Below, one piece after another: positions 19,670-28,606 of a DNA stretch of 64,000 nucleotides. Within the stretch, counting starts at the first letter, position 1; each line of letters starts with the position of its first letter. The DNA comes from VXYL01 sp965199875 (GTDB taxonomy: Bacteria > Pseudomonadota > Gammaproteobacteria > Pseudomonadales > Azotimanducaceae), in NCBI GenBank assembly GCA_965199875.1, contig OZ241346.1:1798001-1862000 (forward strand). The letters run 5' to 3'. The notes beneath the pieces are model-generated. The model saw only the letters and a list, made by a program, of their open reading frames with translations. It was not told where the DNA came from and searched no databases. Both the position numbers and the translations under genes were made by a program.

Positions 19670-22600
19670 CTATGAAGTTGCCGCGAAATCAGCGTCGCGG
19701 GCACAACTGCCGAAGGGCGCACTATACACCATCTGGCGCTCTGTGGGGCCATCCGGGTGCGTGTCGTCGGTGTCCGTGCGGGTGATGGTGCCTTGGCGGA
19801 GGTCGCGCACGTCCGCCCACCCCAGCGCCACGCCCTCTTTCGTGCCTTCCGGCGTCGTCAGCGTGAAGCTGGTGTCGCCCTTCAACGCCTTGCGCGGCAG
19901 GCCCACGCCCGGCAACCCCTTCGACGGGGTGAAGACGATGCGGCCGTTGGTGTCGTAGTGGGTCTCGGCTTCGTATTGGCGCATGACGGGGAACTGGACG
20001 CGGTGGATGGTTTGGAGTTCGTCCGGGGTGAGGCCCAGGGCTTTGGCCGCCAAGACGTCGATTTCGACGAGGGCTTGGCGGCGGGCGTAGTCGGTGCGCA
20101 GCGCGTGGTGGCCGTGCCAATGTGGGGTGAGGGTTGGCCAGTCGTTGGGGAGGCGCGGGTCTTGGCGCGTCCAGGCGTCTTGGCGGAAGGCGTCGATGGC
20201 GAGCATGGGCTGGGCGTTTGGTGCCGTCGGGAGTTGCGTTGTACAGGCAGCGTACCAGAGGTCGGCGTAGTGGGTGGTTAGGCAGCACAGGCGCAAAGGC
20301 TCTGATTCGCAAGGCGGCGCGGATGTGGGGGTCGCAGTCTTTGGGGAGGATGGGGAGGCGGCTGAGGTAGGACAGGTTGACGTGGCCGGTGCCCGTGGTC
20401 TTGATGAAGAAATCGAGGACGATGGACATGCTTAGGGCGGCGAAGTCGAGTAGCTCGCCAACGTCACGGAACGCCGTGGTTAGGTTGGTGTGAATGGTGG
20501 CGGCACCCTTCGGGATGACTGCTGGGATGAGCGTGCGTTCCGCCGCTGGCCCCACCATCTCACGGTTGATTACGCGGTAGTGATCGCTCACTTTGCTTCG
20601 TTCGTCCTCCCAATCCTCGCGCCAACCCACCCTTGGCGTTCGCGCCTCGTACTCCTCGCGGCTGCAAGCCGAGCCGTAGTTGGTGCGCGGCAGGTAGTCG
20701 TCGGGCAGCGTCGTCAAGTCCAGCACGTCGTAATGGCTGTTCAGCGTACACACGGCCCGCGGCGTCTTGTTGAACGGGCTGCCGACGAAGAAGTGCGGGC
20801 CGGAGAAGATCAGCTCCGACGCGTCCTTGGGGAAGTGCGTCTTCCGGCGGATGGTCCCGTCCTTTTGGCGCCCCGTCTCATCCAAGTGGCGCGTAGAGTT
20901 GAAGTCGTCGCCCAAATCTCCCAGCCGCCGCGGATGCGCCGCCAGCTTCTCCAACACCCCCAGCAGCGTCTTCGCGTGCAGTGCCGGCAGCCGAGCGCGG
21001 CGCGGTGGCGTTCCCGCGGCGTCGTACAGCGTGGCGAAACTTGCCAGCGCCGCCTCGTCCACTTCCACAACGCGGTCCGCGTGGCCAGCCGTCGTCCATC
21101 CCGCCTCGTCCTTGATGCCCGGCACGTCGCCCCGCCCGTCGTGCTCCAAGCACGCATCCACCGTCGCCGGCGCGAACAGATTGGCGACGTGCTTGAACTT
21201 CGGCTCTCCCCGCGCCTCGCCGTACACGTTCACGCTGAACAGCGTCTCGTGATGCACTTCGGAGAACAGGCGCTTCTCGTTCTGAAACTGAAAGTGCGCC
21301 CGCAACCTTGAATACGTCGCCTCCCGAAACGCCCCGCCCTTCGGATCGTCGTACACGCCCTCTGGATGCAGGAACCCCGCCACGCCGCCGTCCCTGCCGA
21401 TCATCCACGCCTGCGGCAGGAAGCACTTGTAGAGGTTCGTCTGCTGCCCGGCCAACAGCGGATAGTTCTGCCTCGCGTTCAGGAACCCCTGCGTCGCCTC
21501 CGACTCCGCCAACTCCCGCAGCCACGCCTCGCGCAAGCCGTCGTAGCGCTCGAACATCTCGCCGCGCAGCGCGGTGATCTCCGTGGCGGAGTGCCGGCGC
21601 AGCACGAACAGCGGGTTGCGGTCGCCCAGCACGCCGCCTTCCTCCCACTCCACCTTCACCCAGGGCGGGTTGCCCAGCACGAGGTCGAAGCCGCCGCTCT
21701 TGGCGAACACGTCCGCGAACGCCAGTTCCCAGTGGTGGAAGCGGTGCTGCCCGGCCAAGGCGTCCACGAACTTCAGCCTTGGGAACTCCTCGAACAGTTT
21801 CTGCAAGTCCAACATGCCGATTTCGTTGGCGATGCGCTTGGCGAGGTCGCCGGCGTGTTCGGCGTATTCCTTGCCGAACAGGTCTGCGGTTTGGTTCGGG
21901 CCGAGGCCGGGGGCGAAGACGTTGCCGGTGAGCACCAGCGAAATCTCGTTGAGGAACTCGTCGCGGCTCGGCAGGCAGGCGGCGTTGCGGATGGGCCAGA
22001 ACCACAGGGCGCACCAGTAGTCCATCGCCAGCTTCAGGCGGCGGTAGGGGCCGACCGTGCGGGTGCCCTCGCTGAACACGCCTTGGGCGCGGATGCGGTC
22101 CTTCCACTCGTTGGCGGTGCGGTGGGGCGCCCCGTCGCCGGGCTGGCCCCAAACGGGCAGGGCGTCCTCGGTTTGCTGGCGGTCGCGGGCCAGCTGTTCG
22201 GCGTGCAAGGCCCACAGCGCGTCCACTTGGTTGGAGAGCGTCTCCAGTTCCGCGATCTCCTCCTCTTGGAAGGGCTGGAAGAACGCCTTGCGCCACGCCT
22301 TGATGCGCTCGAAGTTCGCGGCTTCCAAGCGCTTGGCGGCCTTGTCGCGGTAGTTGGCCATGCCGTCGTCCGGCAGCAGGAAGTGGTAGACGGTGCCGGG
22401 CGGGCGTTTGGGTGCTTCGCTGTCGGCGGATTTCCAGGGCACGCGCTGCGGCGAACTGTTGAACCACAGGTCGGCTTTCTTCCGCTTGGTCAACGCGGCG
22501 CACGGATGCACCTGCCGCCGCGCGCCCACCAGCGAGTTGCCGCACATCAGCTGGTAGCCGAACCACGGCACGTGGCCGTCCTGGTGGATGCCGTTCAGCC

Positions 22601-24434
22601 ACAGGGAGACTTCCGCCAGTTCCAGCGCCACGGGGTTCAAGTCCACGCCGAACACGTTGCGGTCGGCGATGCGGTGGCGCGCGCGTTGCAGTTCGTCGGC
22701 GTAGGCCGCGTGGTCGATGCGCCGGTTCAGTTCGCGCTGCTTGCGTTCCAGGTACTTCTCGGCCAGCTGGTTCACGGCCTCGTTCAGGAAGGCGGCGGAA
22801 CCCATCGCCGGTTCGCACACGGTGATGTTCAGGATGTCGTCGGCGGGGGTGGCGTCCGTCGCCAGTTCGGCCAGGGCGTGCTTCACCACGGTGCGGGTGA
22901 GGGATTCCGGCGTGTAGTAGCTGGCGGACTTCTGCCGGTCGCGCCCGGCCAGGCGGTAGATGAACGTGCCGCGCTTGTGGACGCGCAGCTTCAGGCGGCC
23001 GTTCTCGTCGCGGTCCTGCACCTTCTCGTCTTCGGCGTACTGGCCGAGGTCGCGCTCGGGCACGAAGTAGGCCGTGGCGAGGGCGTCCTGGGCGTCGCCG
23101 GACTGCTTGGCGGGCTTCGCCTCGTAGAGGTCCTCTTCGGCGAAGAAGCCGCGGTAGGCCAGCAGCGCCTCGTACACCGCTCCCAACTGTTGATGCCGGG
23201 CTGGGCGTAGGAGATGCGGCCGCTGCGTCTGGGGCGGCCTCGCGTTCCCTTGCCCGTGGCGGGGCGGGAGAGGGACATCAGGCGGATCACCTGCTGCAGC
23301 ACGCGGTTGCGCAGCTTCACTTGGTTCAGCAGCGGCGTGGCGTCGGGGTGGAACAGGCGGCTGTCCAGCGGGCGCATGGAGAAGCCGTGCGCGGCGGGTG
23401 CGCTGGCTGGCTCGCCGGATTGGTTCGGCGGGCGGTCGCTGAGCAGGTCGGCTTGCGCGTGGAAGCCTTCGCGCACCAGGCGGAACAGCTGCTCGATGGA
23501 GAGGTGCAGGTGGTGGCCGTTCAGGGACTCCTCGGTGGTCAGCCGCACCATCTCCAGGTCGCGCAGGCGTTCCAGGCCGTAGCCTTCCCGGTACGCCTCG
23601 GCGTCCAGCGGGGCGTAGCGCAGGTTCGGGCGCGCCTCGATGTAGAACAGGAACAGCAGCCGGTACATGTAGCGCAGGGCTTCCAGGCTCAGCTGCTCGG
23701 TGAGCACGGCGTCCGGGCGGTCGTAGACGCGCTCCTTGGAGACTTCGCGCAGGTGGCGGATGGCCTCGTTGCCGATCAGTTCGATGCACTCGCGCAGGGC
23801 GTGCTTCAAGTCCTCGGAGACGGCGAAGGCGTGCTTGTGGCTGTTCTCGTCGAGATTGTCGTGCAGGGTTTCGGCGCCGGCGTCTTCCGCGGGCAACAGG
23901 CTCTTTCCATGCGAGGGGTGCTCCCTCGCGCTCCCCGGCTGAAGGCTCTCGCGGTGCAGCAGGGCGGCGGTGGCCTTCAGCGTGGCGTCTTCGCGGAGGG
24001 AGAGGATGTCGTCGAAGTCGAAGCGCAGCAGCCGGTTGTGCGTCCACTTGCCGCGCTCGAGCAGCAGCACGCTGTTGCAGGAGAGGATGGCCGGCGGAGT
24101 CGCCATCGGCGCAGAGGATCGGCACTTCCGCGCCGTCCTCCAGCGCAAGGTTGGCGGGCTTGCAGGCGTAGCCCAGCGCTGCGAGCAGCAGTCGGAACCA
24201 CTCGCGCTGCCGCAGGATGCGCTGCCCGGCGCGCCGCTCCCGCTCGAAGTCCCGCCGAAAGCGCAGATGCTCCGGCGCCAGGGCGCGGAGCTCGGCCCAG
24301 GGCGTGCGAACGTTGGCGGCTTCGGCCTGCTCGCGCCAACGTTCGAGGGTGGCCTGGATGTCGCCGGCGAAAATCTCCGCCAAGTAGTGGTGGCTGTAGA
24401 ACTCGTTCTCGTTGTGGATGCCGGCGAGGGGCAT
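19670..24434 (-). pseudogene. Eco57I/PglX-like adenine DNA methylase, broken by three frameshifts
   Basis: The reconstructed product is about 1590 residues from ATG 24434 (MPLAGIHNENEFYSHHYLAE) to TGA 19670 (...CARDADFAATS). Methylase motif I is EPAMGSAAF (about residue 540) and motif IV is LGNPPWVKVEW (about 918). Frame changes lie near 24100, near 23195 (one base missing: AACAGTTG for AACCAGTTG) and near 20297 (one extra T: GCCTTTGCG). The rest is well conserved with no internal stops, so the damage is recent or a sequencing artefact. A palindromic insert is carried in frame at 23901-23948. Homologues modify DNA in BREX-, DISARM- and type IIG-like systems. Confidence 0.82.
23901..23948. repeat. 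Palindromic element inside the methylase gene
   Basis: GCGAGGG and CCCTCGC form a hairpin, followed by GCTCCCCGGCTGAAGGCTC. The same arrangement (GCGAGGGG-CAAG-CCCCTCGC, then GCTCCCCCGCTGAGGGCTC) occurs at 27486-27532 inside the SNF2 gene. Both copies are translated in frame. Confidence 0.6.
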
Positions 24435-24517
24435 GGCGTGGATGGCTCGTAGAATGTGGCCAATGTAGCGGAAGCGTCCAGTTCACGCCATGCCGCACGG
24501 GCGAGCGCCAGCGGATC

Positions 24518-24640
24518 ATGGGATTCTCGCGGGAGCAGGCCATCCGCGAGGTGCTTGCCGGACGGAAGCTAGATGCCCGTGTTGATGCGGTCGAGTCGGT
24601 ATCGGAGAACGGCTTGCTGGAGATCGGAGAGACGGGATGA
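24518..24640 (+). CDS. 40-residue ORF coupled to the beta-class methylase
   Basis: MGFSREQAIREVLAGRKLDA then RVDAVESVSENGLLEIGETG. The stop overlaps the methylase start (ATGA at 24637-24640). It starts close to the divergent large methylase gene (24434). No family recognised; it may be a small regulator or leader ORF. Confidence 0.45.
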   Translation: MGFSREQAIREVLAGRKLDARVDAVESVSENGLLEIGETG

Positions 24641-25575
24641 ACAGCGGCTATCTCGACAAGATCATACATGCGGACTGCCGAGAGCACCTTGGCCGTCTTG
24701 ACGACGACAGCATCGAACTGCTGCTATCGGACATTCCGTATGGAATAGCCTTGGACGACTGGGACGTACTGCACAGCAATCAGAACTCCGCGCTGCTGGG
24801 CGAGTCGCCGGCGCAACGGGGAAAACCGGCGTTCAAGCGGCGAGGCAAGCCGATCAACGGATGGTCTCGCTCCGATCGCAACATCGGAAGGGAATACGAG
24901 GAATGGTGCCGGTCTTGGGCGCAGATGGTGTTCCCGAAGCTGAAGAGCGGCAGTTCCGTGCTGCTGTTCGGCGCGCGTCGGACGATCCACCGCGTGGTCA
25001 ACGCCTTTGAGGACAGCGGCTTTCTGCTCAAGGACATGCTCGCTTGGAAGAAGAAGCCCGCCTACCACCGGGCGCAGAGGGTGAGCGTCGTCTTCGAAAG
25101 GCGAGGCCTGCGGAAGGAGGCCGAACAGTGGCATGGCTGGCGCTTGGGCAACTTGGCGCCGATGTTCGAGCCGATTGCATGGCTGACCAAACCCTACTGC
25201 ATAGGCGGCACCATCGCGGACAACGTTTTGGAACACGGCGTCGGCGCCATCAACGTCGACCGCTGCGGCCATCACGGGGTCGGTGCAACCAACGTCCTCG
25301 AGTTCGCATTCGCCAAAGACGAGAGCCGGCTTCACGAGGCCCAGAAGCCGCTCGGCCTAATCTCGTGCCTGATCGACTTGACGACCCAGGAAGGGCAAAC
25401 GGTGCTCGATCCGTTTGCCGGAAGCGGCACGACGGCGGTTGCGGCGAAACAACTCAACCGCCGGTTCATTGGGTTCGAGGCCGTGAGCGCTTTCCACCAA
25501 GCGGCATGTCGCCGACTGCGGAGTGAACGCGATGGGAGCGGTTCCTCGCCATCATCGCAGGCATCGTTGATTTGA
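24637..25575 (+). CDS. Site-specific DNA methyltransferase (beta class, N6-adenine or N4-cytosine)
   Basis: 312 residues. Catalytic motif IV comes first: LLLSDIPYG (D32-G36), a DIPY variant of the usual DPPY. The SAM-binding motif VLDPFAGSGTT follows near residue 256, the order of beta-class enzymes. It is the only plus-strand gene in the backbone and has no restriction gene beside it, so it may be an orphan or the modifying partner of the helicase cluster. The replacement of the first proline by isoleucine in motif IV is unusual. Confidence 0.85.
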   Translation: MNSGYLDKIIHADCREHLGRLDDDSIELLLSDIPYGIALDDWDVLHSNQNSALLGESPAQRGKPAFKRRGKPINGWSRSDRNIGREYEEWCRSWAQMVFPKLKSGSSVLLFGARRTIHRVVNAFEDSGFLLKDMLAWKKKPAYHRAQRVSVVFERRGLRKEAEQWHGWRLGNLAPMFEPIAWLTKPYCIGGTIADNVLEHGVGAINVDRCGHHGVGATNVLEFAFAKDESRLHEAQKPLGLISCLIDLTTQEGQTVLDPFAGSGTTAVAAKQLNRRFIGFEAVSAFHQAACRRLRSERDGSGSSPSSQASLI

Positions 25576-25676
25576 CGCCGCCTCAGTTGGCGAGATCAAC
25601 CGCCAAGGCAATGCCGCGCTCGTTGGCCACCTGACGCTACGGGTTAGCTGACAGGGTTCCACATCGTTGCGACACC

Positions 25677-28598
25677 CTACCCGACGAGAACGCACACCAC
25701 CGATACCCAAGGCCGCTCTTCCGTGGTCATCACGTCTTCTATCCACTGCAAATAGTCGCCGAAGATGCCGTCGATCTCGCTCTCGGCGGACTTCCGGCGC
25801 GCTGCCTTGAGCGGTTCGGCGAGCGCGGAGCGGTCGAGACGCAAATCGAGTTGGCGCAGCCGGCGGTTCTTCAAGCCGTCCAGCGCGGCAACCGCCCCGT
25901 TCAGTTTGTCGTTGATGGCGTCCTCGAACTCGTTGCGCCGCTTGGCGAACCAGGCGTTCGCCGCCTGCACGGCCTCGGGCAACAGACGCTCCAAGGCGGC
26001 AACGTCCACGGATTCCTGACGATTGGGCATGTGGCGGTCGCCAAGGCCGATGCGCCGTCGCAGCGCCTCGAATGGCTGCGGCGCGGCGAACCCGCTCGGT
26101 TCGTGGCATACGGCGATCCATTCGTGCAGCAGCGGATGGCCGCGGCGGTTGGGCACGAGGCCGGCGAATACGAACGCCGTCTCGGTTGGCGCAAGACCTG
26201 AGACGCCCGCCAGCACCGGCGCTTCGTGGCGGCCGAAGGCGGCGGCCGTGCGGTCGTTCAGCCACTCCACCACCGGATGCAAGCGCCACAGATAGTGTTC
26301 TCGCGGCCATGCGCGTTCGTCGCGGCGGCTCTCGGCGATGGCGTCCGCCATGCGGTCTCTCGCCGTGGTGAGCACAAAGCGCCAATGCTCCGGCGCGGCT
26401 TCGGAAGGTTGCTGGGCGAAGCGGTGGCGCAGGTCTTCGGGCGCGTCGAGGGTGAGCGTCTTAGCGGTGGGGTCGATCTCGAATCTGAGGTCGGCGTTCT
26501 TGTCGCGCAGTCGGTGCAGGGCGGCTTCGCAATAGGCGAGATCGTCGGCGTAGAGAGACGGCGGCGGTGCCGGCTCGATCGAGTGAGAGACAGGCGCGTC
26601 GCCGCCGGTGAACAGCGCGAGCAGGCTGTCGCCTTCGTTCTCCGTTGGCGTCAGCGCATCGTCGAAGGCCTTGGCATTCGTGCCCGCAGCGATGGTGCGG
26701 GTCGTCACATTCTCTTCTTCCTCGATGTCGTGGACGTTCATGAACGCGGAGGGGTCGCCGATGTTGCGGTACGCTTGCTCGTCCTTGGCCTTGAGCACTT
26801 CGAGCACGCGCACGTCGCCGCGAATCACTGCGTTGTTGCTGCGCGTAGTGAGATAGACGATCTGCGGCGTTCGCTCCTGGCCGTAGCGATCCACGCGACC
26901 GTTGCGCTGCGCGAACACCATCAGCGACCACGGCATGTCGAAGTGGATCAGGCGATGGCAGTGGTAGTGCAGGTTGATGCCTTCCGAGGCGACGTCGGAG
27001 CACAGCAGCAGGCGCACCGGCTTGGCGGCGTTGCCGAAGTCCTCCACCACGCGCTGCTGGTCGAGGTCGCTCATGCCGCCGTGCAGGATTTCGATCTGGT
27101 TCTCGCCTAGCTGAAGATCTCGCCGCAGGTTGTCGGCCAGCCAGTTCAGCGTCTCGATGCGCTCGGTGAAGATCGCCAAGCGGTCTTGGGCGTCGGTTGG
27201 CTGCCAGCGCAGCGTCCGCATCGACGCCGATCGGAGCGCGGTCAGCAAACCTTGGTACTTGGCGAAATTCGCAGGGCCGACGGCGCGGAGTTTCTCGCGT
27301 AGCGCTTGCAGCGTGCGCACTTCCGTGGCGATCTGCGCGTTGGCATCGTTGGCAAGTTCTCTCTCTCGGCGGCGCAAGCGCTGGTCGACGGTGGCCACGC
27401 ACGCGGCTGGCGAAGAGAACAGCGCCTTCTCCAACGTCACCGCGAAGAGATCGCGGGCCGAAGAACGCGGCCTTTCGCCCGCCACTCTCTTCTTGCGAGG
27501 GGCAAGCCCCTCGCGCTCCCCCGCTGAGGGCTCCACGGCTAGCAGCGCTTTGTACGCCGCTTCCTCAGGTTCCGACGCGGAAAACTCGCGGCTGTAGGTG
27601 CGCCGATCCTGAAAGGCTCCTTCCACTTCGTGCTGAATGTCCTTCTTGAAACGGCGGATCACCAGCCCTTTGTCGCGGAAGTCCTCGGCCTCGTAGTCGT
27701 CCGGGTCCGCAATCGCGGTGGCGTCCAGCATGTTCATCAAGCTGGCGAAGCTTCGCGCCCGGCCGTCGTGGGGCGTGGCGGAGAGCATGATGAGCGTGTC
27801 CGAGCGGCGCGAGAGCAGTTTCGCCAGGCGGCTGCGCAGCGAGCCGGTGCCGCGGTCCGCGACGTTGTGCGCTTCGTCGATGACGATGATGTCCCAATAG
27901 GCGTTCTCCAAATAGGTACGGTACTCCGCATCCTGCTTCAGCGTGTCGATGGAGATGATGGTCTTGTCGTAGTAGTGGAACGGATTGTGGTTGCCGGGAA
28001 TGTTGCGCCGCACGCGCTGAATGCCGGAAGAATCGAGGCGCGTGAGGCCAATGGTGAAGCGGTTCCAGAACTCTTTCTGGAACTGCGCGAGCATGCTTTT
28101 CACCGCCAATACCAGAATGCGCCGGCCACGGCCGCGGGCGATGAGTTCGCTCACCAGAATGCCCGCTTCCAGCGTCTTGCCGAGGCCCACGGCGTCCGCG
28201 ACGAGGATGCGCTGGCGCGGCTGGGCGAGCGCTTGCCGCGCCGGTTCGAGTTGGTACGGCACCAGATCCATGGCCGCGCCGTGGCCCACGTGGATGTGCT
28301 CGTCGTTGGCCACCACTTGGCGCAGGCGGCTCTCCATGTAGAGCAGGCTGTCCGCGAAGGCCGGGGAGCGATCCGGCACCAGCCGGGTGTTCTCCGGTTC
28401 CAGCACCTCGATGCGTTCGAGTTCGCTCAAGAACACCGCTTGCCGATCGCGCACGATTTCGGAGACGCCGGTGCAGGCGAGCTGATGGTTCCCGCCGCTG
28501 GTCATGTCCACGCGCCGCACCACCCACTCGGCGTCGCGCACGACTATGCGAGCGCCGGGAGCGGGTGCAATCGCCCCGCGGCGGCGTTGGGCGGGCAA
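25677..28598 (-). CDS. SNF2-family helicase (DrmD-like)
   Basis: About 973 residues. The start is uncertain: TTG 28598 is taken because it lies 8 bp past the upstream stop; an in-frame ATG appears only at VDMTSGG. Walker A is ADAVGLGKTLEAG (about 133), the DEAH box VIDEAHNVAD (about 237), then MLSATPHDG. The second RecA domain has LCSDVASEGINLH and QRNGRVDRYGQ (about 562). The length and layout match the SNF2 helicases of DISARM-type loci (DrmD); naming is by resemblance only. A palindromic insert is translated in frame (PSAGEREGLAPRKKR). It is intact, unlike the methylase next door. Confidence 0.85.
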   Translation of the reverse strand: MPAQRRRGAIAPAPGARIVVRDAEWVVRRVDMTSGGNHQLACTGVSEIVRDRQAVFLSELERIEVLEPENTRLVPDRSPAFADSLLYMESRLRQVVANDEHIHVGHGAAMDLVPYQLEPARQALAQPRQRILVADAVGLGKTLEAGILVSELIARGRGRRILVLAVKSMLAQFQKEFWNRFTIGLTRLDSSGIQRVRRNIPGNHNPFHYYDKTIISIDTLKQDAEYRTYLENAYWDIIVIDEAHNVADRGTGSLRSRLAKLLSRRSDTLIMLSATPHDGRARSFASLMNMLDATAIADPDDYEAEDFRDKGLVIRRFKKDIQHEVEGAFQDRRTYSREFSASEPEEAAYKALLAVEPSAGEREGLAPRKKRVAGERPRSSARDLFAVTLEKALFSSPAACVATVDQRLRRRERELANDANAQIATEVRTLQALREKLRAVGPANFAKYQGLLTALRSASMRTLRWQPTDAQDRLAIFTERIETLNWLADNLRRDLQLGENQIEILHGGMSDLDQQRVVEDFGNAAKPVRLLLCSDVASEGINLHYHCHRLIHFDMPWSLMVFAQRNGRVDRYGQERTPQIVYLTTRSNNAVIRGDVRVLEVLKAKDEQAYRNIGDPSAFMNVHDIEEEENVTTRTIAAGTNAKAFDDALTPTENEGDSLLALFTGGDAPVSHSIEPAPPPSLYADDLAYCEAALHRLRDKNADLRFEIDPTAKTLTLDAPEDLRHRFAQQPSEAAPEHWRFVLTTARDRMADAIAESRRDERAWPREHYLWRLHPVVEWLNDRTAAAFGRHEAPVLAGVSGLAPTETAFVFAGLVPNRRGHPLLHEWIAVCHEPSGFAAPQPFEALRRRIGLGDRHMPNRQESVDVAALERLLPEAVQAANAWFAKRRNEFEDAINDKLNGAVAALDGLKNRRLRQLDLRLDRSALAEPLKAARRKSAESEIDGIFGDYLQWIEDVMTTEERPWVSVVCVLVG
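27486..27532. repeat. Palindromic element inside the SNF2 gene
   Basis: A perfect 8-bp stem GCGAGGGG-CAAG-CCCCTCGC followed by GCTCCCCCGCTGAGGGCTC. It is homologous to 23901-23948 in the methylase gene. It is read in frame as part of the helicase between its two RecA domains, presumably in a tolerant loop. Confidence 0.6.
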
Positions 28599-28606
28599 CG
28601 CTGAAC

